Assembly (NCBI RefSeq): GCF_006228125.1 | Contig: NZ_VDFY01000230.1 | Span: forward strand, 32,833-96,832 | Direction of reading: 5' to 3' | Source: Micromonospora orduensis | GTDB lineage: Bacteria; Actinomycetota; Actinomycetes; Mycobacteriales; Micromonosporaceae | DNA: 64,000 bases | The notes under the pieces: generated by a model | The model's input: only the letters and a program-made list of their open reading frames with translations | Database searches by the model: none | What the model was told of the DNA's origin: nothing | Made by a program: the position numbers and the translations under genes | Shown: positions 41,531 to 51,980 of the stretch, in pieces | Numbering within the stretch: the stretch's first letter is position 1 | How the letters are laid out: every line of letters starts with the position of its first letter

Positions 41531-44500
41531 GCGTCGCCCCCCGAGGTCGTGCCGCGGGCGGCGGCAAGAGCGGTGTCTACGGCGTCGCGCAGCCGAGCGG
41601 CCACCGTGGCCACGTTCGTCTCGGTGAAGAGGTCGTGATGATTGCCGGGCAGGAGACTCACGTGTGTCTCGCCGCGGGTCAACGTCCGCCAACTCTCGGC
41701 TCTGACCACCGGACGGGAGAGCGTGGGATGCTGCTCCGTCGCTTTGAACAACCAGATGTCCGCCTCGACCTCGGCCGGTCGGAAGCGATCGGCCGCGTGA
41801 CCGTTGGCGGTGAAGACGTCGTACATCCGGCGTAGCGTCGGAGTCTGGACACCGGCCGGCAGTTGCCCCCGGTCGACGAGATACCGGGTCAGTCGGGCGA
41901 GGACGGTCTCGACATCGGCCTCTCCGGCACCCGCGTCGGCGGGGATCTCCGCCTCGCCCATTCCATAGGACAGCGAGAACCTCTCCAGATCCGGCACGTC
42001 GTCGAACCGGTCCTCGGTGGAGTCCACGCCGAAGGCACGGGCGTCGATCACGCCCACGAACGCCACGTCCTCGCCGGCCCTCTCCAGCAGCCGGGTCATC
42101 TCCAGGGCCACGTTGCCACCGAACGACCAGCCGGCGAGCAGGTACGGCCCGCGCGGCGCCAGTGCCCTGACCTCGGACAGGTATCGCTCGGCCATGGCGG
42201 TGATGTCGGTCAGCGGAGCGTCGTCCGTGTTGTACCCGACGGCCTCGATCCCGTAGACCGGCCTCCACGCTCCCCACTGGCGGGCGAGCGCGAAGTAGCC
42301 GCACGCGTCGCCGGACTGTGGGTGTACCAGGAACAGCGGAGTGCCGGCGAGGTCGGGTGCGGTCAACAGCACGGCCAACCGGTTCTGGACGGGTCGCCCG
42401 GCCCGCACGGCCAACGCCTCGATCGTGCGGTGTTGGAAGATCGCGTTCAACGGCAGGTCGACGCCCAGCTCCGCACCGAGTGCGCCGATCAGTTCCACCG
42501 CCTTCAGCGAGTGGCCACCGAGTTCGAAGAAGTCCTGCCGTACCCCGATCGGGCTGCGCCCGAGGACCCGCTCCCACACGGTCACCATGCGCAGCTCGGT
42601 GCTGTCCCGTGGTTCGAGCACCTCCGCCCGGGTGTCGAGCGGTGGCGGAGTCCGCCGCACGAGTTCGGTCCGGTCGACCTTGCCGTGCGGTGTCCGCGGT
42701 AGTTCCGCTGCTTCTACGAACCGTGACGGGTGATAGGCCTGGGGCAGGGTGTCGACCACCGCGGCACGGAGTGCGGCGGCGTCGAAGGGGTCGGCTACGA
42801 CGTGGGCCACCAGTTCGACCCCGTCCTTCTCGCCGACGACGACCACGGCGGCGGCGCGTACCGCCGGCACAGCCAGCAACGCCGACTCGATCTCACCGGG
42901 CTCGATCCGAACCCCGCGGACCTTGACCTGGTGGTCCAACCTGCCCAGGTACCGGACCTCGCCGCTGTGGTCGATACGCGCCAGATCCCCGGTTCGATAG
43001 AGACGCTGCCCCGGATGGAACTCGTCCGGCACGAAGCGGCTCGCGGTGAGTGCGGGGGCGTCCAGGTAGCCGGCCGAGACACGTGGACCACCGATCGCGA
43101 GTTCACCGACCGCCCCACGTGGCAGCAACCGTCCTCGGGAATCGAGGATGTACACCCAGGCATCGGGCAACGGCCTGCCGGCGGGTATGTGCCCGGTCCG
43201 CAGGTCGGCCCCGCTGACCCGGTGGAAGGTGGTGGTCATGGCGCATTCGGTGGGTCCGTACTGGTTCACGACCTCGACGTGGTCGCCCAGGTCGAGAGCC
43301 GCCGCCGCCACCGTCGCCGGCAACTCCTCACCGCTGCTGAGGATCAGCCGGAGCCCGGGGCGACGGGTCCCCTGTCCGACCTCCCTGACCAGCGCACCCA
43401 GCATCGACGGCACCACGGCCAGCAACGCGGTGATGTGGTGGTCCGCCAGTGCCCTCGCGATGGCGCGTTGGTCGCGAGCCTCCTCGTCGGACAACAGGAC
43501 GAGGCGGCCACCGGCCGCGAGAGTGCCCAGGATCTCGCGCACGCTGGCGTCGAACGACAGTGCCGCCAGTTGCAGCACCACATCGTCGGGGCCGAGCCGG
43601 TACTCCCTGATCATGTGCCGCAGGTAGCCGGCCGCGGCGCCATGCGTGGTGGACACGGCCTTGGGCGTCCCGGTGGATCCCGACGTGTGGGTGACGTACG
43701 CGATGTCGTAGGGGGCAGGTCCACAGGTGGTCGGATCTGCCGGGCGGGCGTCGTGGGGACGGATGATCCGCACGTCTTCGGGCAGGGCCGGATCGCCGAC
43801 CGGCCGGTCGGTGACGACCAGCGGCAGACCGGCGGTCAGGCGACGAAGCCGAGCGGGCGGTTGGAGGGGGTCCAGGGTCAACAGCGTGGCCCCGGTACGC
43901 ATGACGGCCAGCATGGCCACGACGAGCGCCGCCGACCTGGGCAGCAGCACACCGACGAGTACGCCGCGACCAGCGCCTTCCTCGTGCAACCGGGCGGCGA
44001 GGGCAATCGCCTGACCACGCAGTTGGTCGCCGGTCAGGGTGATGCCACCGGCGGTCAAGGTCGGCGAATCTGGTCGAATACCGGCGTCGACCAGCTCGGG
44101 CAACGTGGTGTCGGGCTCGGTCCACTCCGCGAGGCGCGCCTCCTGTCGGGACGGCAGGGGCGGCAGCACCTCGTCCGCTCCGGCGAGCGGCAATGATCCG
44201 AGCGCCACGTTCGGCGTGACGACGACGGCGGACAGAACCCGACGAAATACCGACACCACCACCGCGGCCGTCGCCGGATCGTAGAGGCGCGTGGCGTACT
44301 GCAGGGATCCGGCGATGCCGCCCGCCTGCCGCGACAGCGACATGCTGAGGTCGACCTTGACACTGACCCGGCTGGTGTCCAGTTCCTCGGCGGTCACGCC
44401 GGGCAGGTCGATCGAGTTCGCGCTGCCGACGTCGAGTGCGAACTGGATGCCGAACAGCGGGTGCCGAGCCAGGTCGCGTTGTGGATCGAGCTGCTCCACG

Positions 44501-47500
44501 AGCCGCTCGAACGGCAACTGCTGGTGGTCGTGCGCGTCCGCGATGTCCAGGTGCAACGTGGCCAGCAGGTCGGTGAACCGGTGGCTGGCGCCGACATCGA
44601 TACGCAGGACGATGCTGTTCAGCAACGGGCCGACGAGCTCGGCGAACTCGGGTCGGCTGCGCCCGGCGCCGGCGATCGGCGTGCCCAGAACGACATCGGT
44701 GGTGCCGGACAGCAGCCCGACGGTCACCGCGAACGCCCCCAGCAGGACGCCGAACGGCGTCGTTCCGCTTTCCCGGGCCAACTCGTCGACCGCCCTGGAC
44801 GTCGCGGCGTCCAGCTCGAACCTGTGCTCTGCGCCGTCCTCCACGAAGACCGTCGGTCGCGGGCGGTCGGGGAGGATCTCGGTTGCCGAGGCGGCCGCCA
44901 GACGCTGCCGCCAGTAGGCCACGTCCCGTCCGTCATCGGGACGCGAACGCTCCCAGCGGGCGTAGTCGGCGAACTGGACCGACGCCCGCCCTGCCGGCGT
45001 GTCACCGGCGGCCAGTGCCCGGTAGGCCGCGCTGAACTCCCGCCACAGGATGGACATGGAGGACCCGTCCACCAGGCTGTGGTGGAGCACGAACGCCAAC
45101 ACGTAGTCCTCGCCGGAACGTCCCAACCTGGCTCGGACCAGTGGCCCCTCGGCCAGGTCGAAGGGCTCGGCGGCGCACCTGTCGGCGAAGGCGACCGGAG
45201 TGTCGTCGCCCAGTTCCACAACCTCCTGCCACAGCGGAAGGACCGGACCGACCACCTGCCCGGAGCCGTCGCCGAAGCGGGTACGCAGGATGTCGTGCCG
45301 CGCCACGACCGACAGCAGGGCATCGTGCACCAGCACGGGGTCGACCGCGCCACGCAGGATGATCGTCGCGTTGACATGGAAGTCGGTACGTGACGTCCGC
45401 AACTGCTCGAGGAACCAGAAACGCTGCTGTGTCGAGGACAGCGGGGCAGCGCCGTCGACAGCCGGCCCGGCTGGCGCCGGTCCGGTCGAAGCTGTGTGGT
45501 CACCGATGAAGTCGCACAGCGCACCTACCGTCGGGTGGGCGAACAGCTGCCGCATCGGGATGTCGACGCCGAGCTGTGCGCGCACCGCGGCCACGAGCCG
45601 GGCGGCCAGCAGCGAATGGCCGCCCAGGGCGAAGAAGTCGTCGTCCAGGCCTATTCCGTCGAGCTTCAGCACACTCGACCAGATCGCCGCCAGGTGACGC
45701 TGCAACGGGGTCTCCGGCCGTGCCGACCGGCGGTCGACAGCCGGTAGGGGCGTGGGTAGCGCCGCCCGGTCGAGCTTCCGGTTCGGCGTCGAGGGAAGCC
45801 GCTCCATCGCGACCACCACGGTGGGGATCATGTAGTCCGGCAGGACCTCGGCCAGGTCCTGCCGCACCTGCGGCCAGCGCTCCCCGTCCGGGTTGTTCCA
45901 CACGACGTAGGCTGCCAGCGTTCGTTCGACGCCCTGGCCGACGGGGCCCACGGCGGCGTCGACGATGTCGGGGTGTTCCCGCAGCCGCGTCTCGATCTCC
46001 TCCGGCTCGATCCGGAAGCCACGGATCTTCAGCTGGTTGTCCGCTCGCCCCAGGTACTCCAGGGAACCGTCGAAGCGGCGGCGAACGAGGTCTCCCGTGC
46101 GGTACATACGCGCACCCGGCAGGGTCGGATCGGGTACGAACCGGGCCGCAGTGGTGGCCGGATCACCGAGATAGCCGCGGGCGAGTCCGCTACCGCCGAT
46201 GTACAGCTCGCCCGGAGCCCCCGGCGCCACCGGCCGGCCCTTCACGTCGAGCACCAGCAGTCTGGTGTTGGCCACCGGCTCGCCCAACGCCGGCGGGGCA
46301 CTCGCGGCGGGAGGAACCAACTGCTGGGTGGAGTTGATGGTGGTCTCTGTCGGGCCGTAGGAGTTCCACAAGCGCTCGGTGCGGGCGGTGATGTCGCGGG
46401 CCAGGGCGGCGGGCAGGGCCTCCCCGCCGGAGAACGCCCGAATCGGGGCACCCTTCCATCCGGAGGCGATCAGCAGTGACCAACCGGCCGGGGACGACTT
46501 CATCACCGTGACCCCGGCGTCGCTGATGACCTCCCCGAGGCGCCGGCCGTCGACGACGGTGTCCCGGTCGACCACCTCCACGCGGGCGCCTACCGCGAGC
46601 GGTGCCATGAGCTCCAACACCGACCCATCGAACGAGATCGAGATGGTCGCCGCCACCGTGTCCGTCTGCTCCAGCCCCACCAGGTCGATCCAGTCCGCGG
46701 CGATGTTCGCCAACCCCGCGTGCCGGAGCATCACACCCTTCGGGCGGCCGGTGGAGCCGGAGGTGTAGATGACATAGGCGAGATTCTCGGGATCCACCAT
46801 CTCGGGCTCGACGACGGCAGCCCGGGCCTCCGTGAGAGTCAGCGCCCTCGCCCCGGCCTCGCTCCAGGCCACCAACTTCCTCGTGGCGCCATCCGTCAGG
46901 ACGACCGACGTACGACTGTTCCGGAGCATGTACTCGACGCGCTTCTCGCCGTACGAGGGGTCCAACGGGAGATAGGCCGCACCGGCCATCCAGACGCCGA
47001 GCAGCGCGGCCACCATGACGGGCGAGCGCTCCAGACAGACACCTACCGTGTCGTCCCTGCGCACTCCCGCGGCGCGGAGTTGCTCGGCTATCCCGGCCGC
47101 GACGGCCATCAGCTCCGCGTAGGACAACACCTCGGTCCTGTTGCCCACCGCCGGCGCGTCGGGGCGGCGCTGCGCCTGTTCGATGATGCGGTGCAGCAGG
47201 ACGGGGCCCTCGGCCCGCTCACGCCCGGCGATCACCGGCGGATCATCGACGCCCACCAGCACCGATCCGATCACCGGGTCGCGCGGACGACGGGTAGCCA
47301 CATCGAGGAGCCGGCAGTACAGCTCGACCACCTTGTCGACGGTGGCCGCGTCGAACACGTCGCTGGCGTAGGCGACGACGCCTCGGGCCCCGCCGTCCGG
47401 CAGCCCGTAGCTGAGAAACAGCTCGAGGTCGAACTTGGCGTACTCCACCGGGAAGTCGACCCAGGACGCACTCAGCTCTGGCCACCGGGGCAGCGGCGGT

Positions 47501-48630
47501 TCGCCCTTCTGCACCGTGATCACCGTCTCGAACAACGGGTTGCGATTGCGCGCCGTCGATCGGCCGAGCCGCTCGACGACCTCGGCGAACGGCACCCGCT
47601 GCCGGGCGAATCCCTCCAGCGCGGTGTTCCTGGTGCGGCGGATGAGCTCCACGAAGCTCGGCTCGTCCGTCAGGTCGACACGTAACGCCACCACGTTGAG
47701 GAACGGGCCGATCACGTCCTGCAACTCGCTGTCGGAGCGGCCGAGTACCGGCGTGCCGACGACGACATCGGGCTGTCCGCTGAGCAGGCCGAGAAGCGCG
47801 CTGAACGTCGCCGTGTAGACCATGAACTCGGTCGCGCCACAGTCGCTGGCGAGCCGCCGGACGCGCGCGGCCAGGGCCGCCGGTACGGCGAACGACATCT
47901 GCGCGCCCGGCCGACCCCCCGCCTCGCGTCGTGGCCGGTCCAGCGGAAGCTCCAGCTCCGGCGCTCCGGCCAGCGCCCGTACCCAGTACTCCAGATCCGA
48001 GTCGGACGGCGCCTCGGCCGTGGCGGCGACGTCGGCGTACGTCAGCCGCGGGCGCTCCAGCACCGGCGGCTCGCCCGCCCGCACCCGGCGGTACTGGTCG
48101 GCGACCTCACTCCAGAGCAGCGACATCGACGGCGCGTCGACGACGATGTGGTGCACGACCAGCACGACGAGCCAACGTCGTCCAGCCATCTCGTAGACGT
48201 GGACGCGCATCGGCGGTTGGGTGGCGAGAAGCAGCGGTTCGGCGGCAGCCTCGGCCGCGAGGGCGGCAGGCTCGGTCTGGTCATGAGCGTCGCACCGCAG
48301 GACCGGGACGGCTTCCGGCGCGTGGACGATCGGCAACGGGGCTCCGCCCTGATCCGCGAAGCCGGTCCGCAGCACCGGATGCCGGGTCGCCACGGCGGCG
48401 ACGGCCGTCCGCAGGCAGTCGACGTCCAGTTCACCGATGAGCTGGACGGCCTCCGCCACGTTGTACGCGGCCGAGTCACCGAGAATCCGGTTCACCAGCC
48501 AGAACCACTGCTGCTGCGTGGACACGTGACGGGCGGGATCACCCTGCCCCGAGATCCCCGCGACGTTCGGCTCCGTGTTGTCGGCGAGGCGCGACCGAGC
48601 GGTCCGCAGGCGGTCCTGGAGTTCACTCAT
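41527..48630 (-). CDS. Two-module NRPS, C-A-T-C-A-T-TE
   Basis: 2367 residues. Module 1: C with HHIVVDAP (residue 160), A at about 480-960 (IYTSGSTGRPKGVMLR; NSYGPTETT; YRTGDLV; GRADNQLKIRGFRIEPEEIE), T with GGHSL near 1003-1007. Module 2: C with HHSLVDGSS, A at about 1530-2020 (HTSGSTGTPKAV; NQYGPTECAM), T with ELGGHSLKAVEL. The TE at about 2100-2367 has the normal nucleophile LLAGWSFGGN. My reading of the pockets is D-G-L-K-F-G-S-I-N-K and D-A-R-A-L-S-Q-M-T-K; neither matches a specificity I can name. As the only enzyme with a canonical TE, it should end and release the chain. Confidence 0.93.
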   Translation of the reverse strand: MSELQDRLRTARSRLADNTEPNVAGISGQGDPARHVSTQQQWFWLVNRILGDSAAYNVAEAVQLIGELDVDCLRTAVAAVATRHPVLRTGFADQGGAPLPIVHAPEAVPVLRCDAHDQTEPAALAAEAAAEPLLLATQPPMRVHVYEMAGRRWLVVLVVHHIVVDAPSMSLLWSEVADQYRRVRAGEPPVLERPRLTYADVAATAEAPSDSDLEYWVRALAGAPELELPLDRPRREAGGRPGAQMSFAVPAALAARVRRLASDCGATEFMVYTATFSALLGLLSGQPDVVVGTPVLGRSDSELQDVIGPFLNVVALRVDLTDEPSFVELIRRTRNTALEGFARQRVPFAEVVERLGRSTARNRNPLFETVITVQKGEPPLPRWPELSASWVDFPVEYAKFDLELFLSYGLPDGGARGVVAYASDVFDAATVDKVVELYCRLLDVATRRPRDPVIGSVLVGVDDPPVIAGRERAEGPVLLHRIIEQAQRRPDAPAVGNRTEVLSYAELMAVAAGIAEQLRAAGVRRDDTVGVCLERSPVMVAALLGVWMAGAAYLPLDPSYGEKRVEYMLRNSRTSVVLTDGATRKLVAWSEAGARALTLTEARAAVVEPEMVDPENLAYVIYTSGSTGRPKGVMLRHAGLANIAADWIDLVGLEQTDTVAATISISFDGSVLELMAPLAVGARVEVVDRDTVVDGRRLGEVISDAGVTVMKSSPAGWSLLIASGWKGAPIRAFSGGEALPAALARDITARTERLWNSYGPTETTINSTQQLVPPAASAPPALGEPVANTRLLVLDVKGRPVAPGAPGELYIGGSGLARGYLGDPATTAARFVPDPTLPGARMYRTGDLVRRRFDGSLEYLGRADNQLKIRGFRIEPEEIETRLREHPDIVDAAVGPVGQGVERTLAAYVVWNNPDGERWPQVRQDLAEVLPDYMIPTVVVAMERLPSTPNRKLDRAALPTPLPAVDRRSARPETPLQRHLAAIWSSVLKLDGIGLDDDFFALGGHSLLAARLVAAVRAQLGVDIPMRQLFAHPTVGALCDFIGDHTASTGPAPAGPAVDGAAPLSSTQQRFWFLEQLRTSRTDFHVNATIILRGAVDPVLVHDALLSVVARHDILRTRFGDGSGQVVGPVLPLWQEVVELGDDTPVAFADRCAAEPFDLAEGPLVRARLGRSGEDYVLAFVLHHSLVDGSSMSILWREFSAAYRALAAGDTPAGRASVQFADYARWERSRPDDGRDVAYWRQRLAAASATEILPDRPRPTVFVEDGAEHRFELDAATSRAVDELARESGTTPFGVLLGAFAVTVGLLSGTTDVVLGTPIAGAGRSRPEFAELVGPLLNSIVLRIDVGASHRFTDLLATLHLDIADAHDHQQLPFERLVEQLDPQRDLARHPLFGIQFALDVGSANSIDLPGVTAEELDTSRVSVKVDLSMSLSRQAGGIAGSLQYATRLYDPATAAVVVSVFRRVLSAVVVTPNVALGSLPLAGADEVLPPLPSRQEARLAEWTEPDTTLPELVDAGIRPDSPTLTAGGITLTGDQLRGQAIALAARLHEEGAGRGVLVGVLLPRSAALVVAMLAVMRTGATLLTLDPLQPPARLRRLTAGLPLVVTDRPVGDPALPEDVRIIRPHDARPADPTTCGPAPYDIAYVTHTSGSTGTPKAVSTTHGAAAGYLRHMIREYRLGPDDVVLQLAALSFDASVREILGTLAAGGRLVLLSDEEARDQRAIARALADHHITALLAVVPSMLGALVREVGQGTRRPGLRLILSSGEELPATVAAAALDLGDHVEVVNQYGPTECAMTTTFHRVSGADLRTGHIPAGRPLPDAWVYILDSRGRLLPRGAVGELAIGGPRVSAGYLDAPALTASRFVPDEFHPGQRLYRTGDLARIDHSGEVRYLGRLDHQVKVRGVRIEPGEIESALLAVPAVRAAAVVVVGEKDGVELVAHVVADPFDAAALRAAVVDTLPQAYHPSRFVEAAELPRTPHGKVDRTELVRRTPPPLDTRAEVLEPRDSTELRMVTVWERVLGRSPIGVRQDFFELGGHSLKAVELIGALGAELGVDLPLNAIFQHRTIEALAVRAGRPVQNRLAVLLTAPDLAGTPLFLVHPQSGDACGYFALARQWGAWRPVYGIEAVGYNTDDAPLTDITAMAERYLSEVRALAPRGPYLLAGWSFGGNVALEMTRLLERAGEDVAFVGVIDARAFGVDSTEDRFDDVPDLERFSLSYGMGEAEIPADAGAGEADVETVLARLTRYLVDRGQLPAGVQTPTLRRMYDVFTANGHAADRFRPAEVEADIWLFKATEQHPTLSRPVVRAESWRTLTRGETHVSLLPGNHHDLFTETNVATVAARLRDAVDTALAAARGTTSGGDA

Positions 48631-50569
48631 CGGGCGCTCCCTGATGCTCGCTCAGCAACTCACGCTCGACGGCAAGCGCCAGTCCCGCGATCGTCGGATT
48701 GTCGAAGAGCAGCACGAGCGGCAGGTCGAGGTTCAACGCACGCCGCAACACGCTGATGACGCGGGTGGCGAGCAGGGAGTGCCCACCCAGTTCGAAGAAG
48801 TCGGCCTCGGCGTCGGTCGCGGGAAGGAACTGCCCCCACGCCTCCGCGACCAGCAGCTCGGACTCGCCGCGCGGCGGACGGCCCGTCGCGGCCACCTCGG
48901 TCGAGGGCGCCGGCAGACGATTCCGGTCCACCTTGCCACTTGCGGTGAGCGGCAGCTCCGAAAGGACGATCAGCCTTGCCGGGAGCATGTACCCGGGAAG
49001 CCGCTCGATCAGGAAGTGACGCACCGCCTCGGTGTCGACCGTGCCGCCGTGGCCGACCACGTACCCGAGGAGCTGCTTGTCACCGGGTTGCGCCTCGAAC
49101 ACCGTCACGACCGCATCGGTGACGTCGGTGTGCGTGACCAGGGTTCGCTCGATCTCGCCGAGCTCGACCCGGTTGCCGCGGATCTTCACCTGGTGATCAC
49201 GCCGACCCAGGAAGATGATGGCACCGTCCGGCCCGTGCACCGCACGGTCCCCGGTACGGTAGAGCCGCTCTCCCGGTACGGCCGGGTCGGGCAGGAATGC
49301 CTCCGCGGTCTTCGCCGGATCGTTCCAGTAACAGCGGGCCAGCCCGACGCCGCCGACGTACAGCTCTCCCTCCACTCCGGGGGGCACGGGCATGCCGGAC
49401 TCGTCGAGCACATGCACCCGGTAGTTCGTCAGCGGCCTGCCGATGGGGATCACCGGCAAGGCGGCGTCCTCGGGCGAGCAGGTGTGGATGGTGGCGTCGA
49501 TCGACGCCTCCGTCGGGCCCCACTGGTTGTGCAGTGAGCAGTCCGTGTCGAGGAACACCTCGTGGAATCGGCGAACGAGCTCGGGACGCAACGCCTCGCC
49601 GCTGGAGATCACGGTTCGCAGCGTCGGCGGTGGGCTCCCGGCCACCTCCTCGAGGAACAGGCTGAGCATGCTCGGCACGAATTGGAGCACCGACACCTCG
49701 TGTGCCGTGGCCGCGCGCGCGATGGCTCGTGGATCACGGTGCAGGCCGCGTTCCAGCATCACCACCCGACCGCCGACGATCAGCGGCCAGAAGAGCTCGA
49801 CCGCGGAGTCGTCGAAGCTCAGGACCGTCTTGTGCAGTACGCCCTCGCCGGGGCGCAGCTGGTGACGCTGTTGCATCCAGCGCATCCGGTTGACCCAGCC
49901 GCGGTGCGGGTTGGCCACGCCCTTGGGCTTCCCGGTGGAGCCCGAGGTGTAGTAGATGGAGACGAGATCGTCGGGATCGACCGGGACGGTCAGCGGGTCA
50001 CCGGCATCACCGGTCACCGCGATCACCTCGACGTCCAGGCCGTCCACCGGGCCGCACGGTGAGACGTCGACGACGCAGTGACCGGCTCTGGCCTCAGCGA
50101 GCATCGTGCGTACCCGCGCGGGCGGGAGATCCGGGTCCAGCGGAACGAACGCCGCCCCGGCGTGCAGCACACCGAGCAGCGCCACGAGCAGGTTCGGACC
50201 GCGGTCGCACCAGACACCGACCGGCGAGCGCGCGCCCACTCCCCGTTCGGCGAGGGCGCGGGCGAACCCACGGGCCGCCAGATCGAGTTCGCGGTACCGG
50301 ATCCGCTGGGACCCCGACTCGACCGCGATGGCCTCTGGTGTCCGATCGGCCTGCGCCTGAATCAGCTCGTGCAGGGTGTGGGCGATGTCGAGATCCTCTT
50401 CGAGGTCGCCGGCCACCCGAAGCGGACCGTCGGTCATGCCGAGCGCCGAGGAATCCCGGAGCCGGCGAACCGTCCCCCCGGCCGGCTGATTCTGACCGTC
50501 GGCAACGTTCAGGGCAGGGGTGGCTCGAGGCTCCGCATGAGCCGTGGAACGGGAGTCGCGCGAAACCAC
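48623..50569 (-). CDS. NRPS A-T didomain protein
   Basis: 648 residues with no C domain. A disordered N-terminus of about 55 residues precedes the A domain: YYTSGSTGKPKGVANP (A3), HNQWGPTEAS (A5), YRTGDRAV (A7), GRRDHQVKIRGNRVELGEIE (A8), LPLTASGKVDR (A10). The carrier is FFELGGHSLLATRV. GTG 50569 follows AGGAG. The pocket reads D-D-V-Q-I-S-Q-I-D-K, not assigned. The preceding gene is a free C domain, so the two probably act as one split module. It overlaps the next NRPS gene by 8 bp. Confidence 0.92.
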   Translation of the reverse strand: MVSRDSRSTAHAEPRATPALNVADGQNQPAGGTVRRLRDSSALGMTDGPLRVAGDLEEDLDIAHTLHELIQAQADRTPEAIAVESGSQRIRYRELDLAARGFARALAERGVGARSPVGVWCDRGPNLLVALLGVLHAGAAFVPLDPDLPPARVRTMLAEARAGHCVVDVSPCGPVDGLDVEVIAVTGDAGDPLTVPVDPDDLVSIYYTSGSTGKPKGVANPHRGWVNRMRWMQQRHQLRPGEGVLHKTVLSFDDSAVELFWPLIVGGRVVMLERGLHRDPRAIARAATAHEVSVLQFVPSMLSLFLEEVAGSPPPTLRTVISSGEALRPELVRRFHEVFLDTDCSLHNQWGPTEASIDATIHTCSPEDAALPVIPIGRPLTNYRVHVLDESGMPVPPGVEGELYVGGVGLARCYWNDPAKTAEAFLPDPAVPGERLYRTGDRAVHGPDGAIIFLGRRDHQVKIRGNRVELGEIERTLVTHTDVTDAVVTVFEAQPGDKQLLGYVVGHGGTVDTEAVRHFLIERLPGYMLPARLIVLSELPLTASGKVDRNRLPAPSTEVAATGRPPRGESELLVAEAWGQFLPATDAEADFFELGGHSLLATRVISVLRRALNLDLPLVLLFDNPTIAGLALAVERELLSEHQGAPDE

Positions 50570-50639
50570 ATTCAGCTCCTAAGTCTGCGACGGAACAGAT
50601 CCGGAAGGGCGATGGAGGGGCGGCCGCGAGTGGAGGCCA

Positions 50640-51956
50640 CTAGGTCGCGTCGATCCGGCTGTCGGGGTCGGCGGCCATCACCGTCAGCGACGCGACAAGC
50701 TCTTCGACGAGAGCGTCGACCAGCGCGGCGGCGAAGCGGTCCGAGCGGTATTCGACGGTGCCGGCCAGCCCCCGGGGCTCGCCACCGCTGGTCAGCTCCT
50801 CCTCCACCAACACCTCGATGTCGAACTTGGCCGCCGTGGCGGCCCGGCTCTGGAACTCGAGATGGACCGGGCCCATGTCCAACGTGGGTTCGACGCGGTC
50901 CTCGACGGAGAAGAGGATCTGGATCAGCGGGCTGCCGAACCGCCGCCGCGCGGGGTTCACCGCGGCGACCACCTTCTCGAACGGCGCGTCCTGGTTGGCG
51001 AACGCGCCCAGGTCGGCCTCGCGGACCCGGCCCAGCAACTCGGTGAACGTCGGGCTTCCCGAGGTGTCGGTACGCAGCACGACCGTGTTGGTGAAATAGC
51101 CGACGAGCTCGCTCAGCGCTTCGTCCGACCGTCCGGAGACCACGGTTCCCAGCGGCAGATCGGTCGCACCGCCGAGCTTGGTGACGGCGGCGGCAAGAGC
51201 GGTGTGAACGACCATGAACAGGGTCGCCCCGGTCTGCTGTGCCAGCTTCACCATGCCACGGTGAGTATCCGCGTCGACTCGGAAGCCTCGGGTGCGGCTC
51301 GGGCCCGATCGTCCCGTACGTGGTTCGGCGGCGAGCCCGGACTCCTGCGGTAGCCCGCTCAGTCGGGCTCGCCAGTAACTCAGTTGGCGAGCCATCAGGC
51401 TGTCCGGGTCGAACTCGTCACCCAGGACCTCGTGCTGCCACAACGCGTAGTCGGCGTACTGGACGGGCAACTCCAGCCACCGCGGAGCGAGTCCGGCGGC
51501 GCGGGCGGCGTACGCCCGGCTCAGATCCTGGCAGAATATCGCCTCCGACCAGCCGTCGAAGGCCACGTGGTGCACGACCAGCACCAACCGGCCACGGTTC
51601 GGCCCCGTCCGCAGCACCATCCCGCGCAGCGGGATGTCCGTTCTCAGGTCGAACGTCCGGGCGACGAACACCTCCTCGGCCTCGTCCGCCTCCTGGTCGC
51701 CGGTCCGCTCGTCGATCAGGAGCGGACCCAGGTCGGCGAGGGGCGTCACCCGCTGTTCGGGGACTCCGTCGGTGTCCGGAAAGACGGTACGCAGGCTCTC
51801 GTGCCGCCCGACGACGTCGCGTAGCGCCTCCCGCAGGGCCAGCTCGTCCAGGTCACCGGAGAACTGCCACACCAGCCGGACGTGATAGGAGGTGTCGGAC
51901 GGGTCCAACTGGTTCAGGAACCAGAGACCGCGCTGGGAGAACGACAGTGGAATCAT
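50640..51956 (-). CDS. Free-standing NRPS condensation domain
   Basis: 438 residues, one complete C domain: IPLSFSQRGLWFLNQL (C1), HHVAFDGWSEAIF (C3, active site intact), YADYALWQHE (C4), and a later VGYFTNTVVLRTD (C5 region). No carrier or A domain is fused. It lies between the C-A-T protein and the A-T protein and would condense their substrates in trans. ATG 51956 lies behind a GAGGAG box 11 bases away. Confidence 0.92.
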   Translation of the reverse strand: MIPLSFSQRGLWFLNQLDPSDTSYHVRLVWQFSGDLDELALREALRDVVGRHESLRTVFPDTDGVPEQRVTPLADLGPLLIDERTGDQEADEAEEVFVARTFDLRTDIPLRGMVLRTGPNRGRLVLVVHHVAFDGWSEAIFCQDLSRAYAARAAGLAPRWLELPVQYADYALWQHEVLGDEFDPDSLMARQLSYWRARLSGLPQESGLAAEPRTGRSGPSRTRGFRVDADTHRGMVKLAQQTGATLFMVVHTALAAAVTKLGGATDLPLGTVVSGRSDEALSELVGYFTNTVVLRTDTSGSPTFTELLGRVREADLGAFANQDAPFEKVVAAVNPARRRFGSPLIQILFSVEDRVEPTLDMGPVHLEFQSRAATAAKFDIEVLVEEELTSGGEPRGLAGTVEYRSDRFAAALVDALVEELVASLTVMAADPDSRIDAT

Positions 51957-51980
51957 GTCCTGGTCACTCCTCGGATGCCT

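Noticed and set aside
42730..44196. Large + strand frame opposite the NRPS
   Set aside because: Third-position GC shadow of the NRPS gene; Gly/Arg/His-rich.
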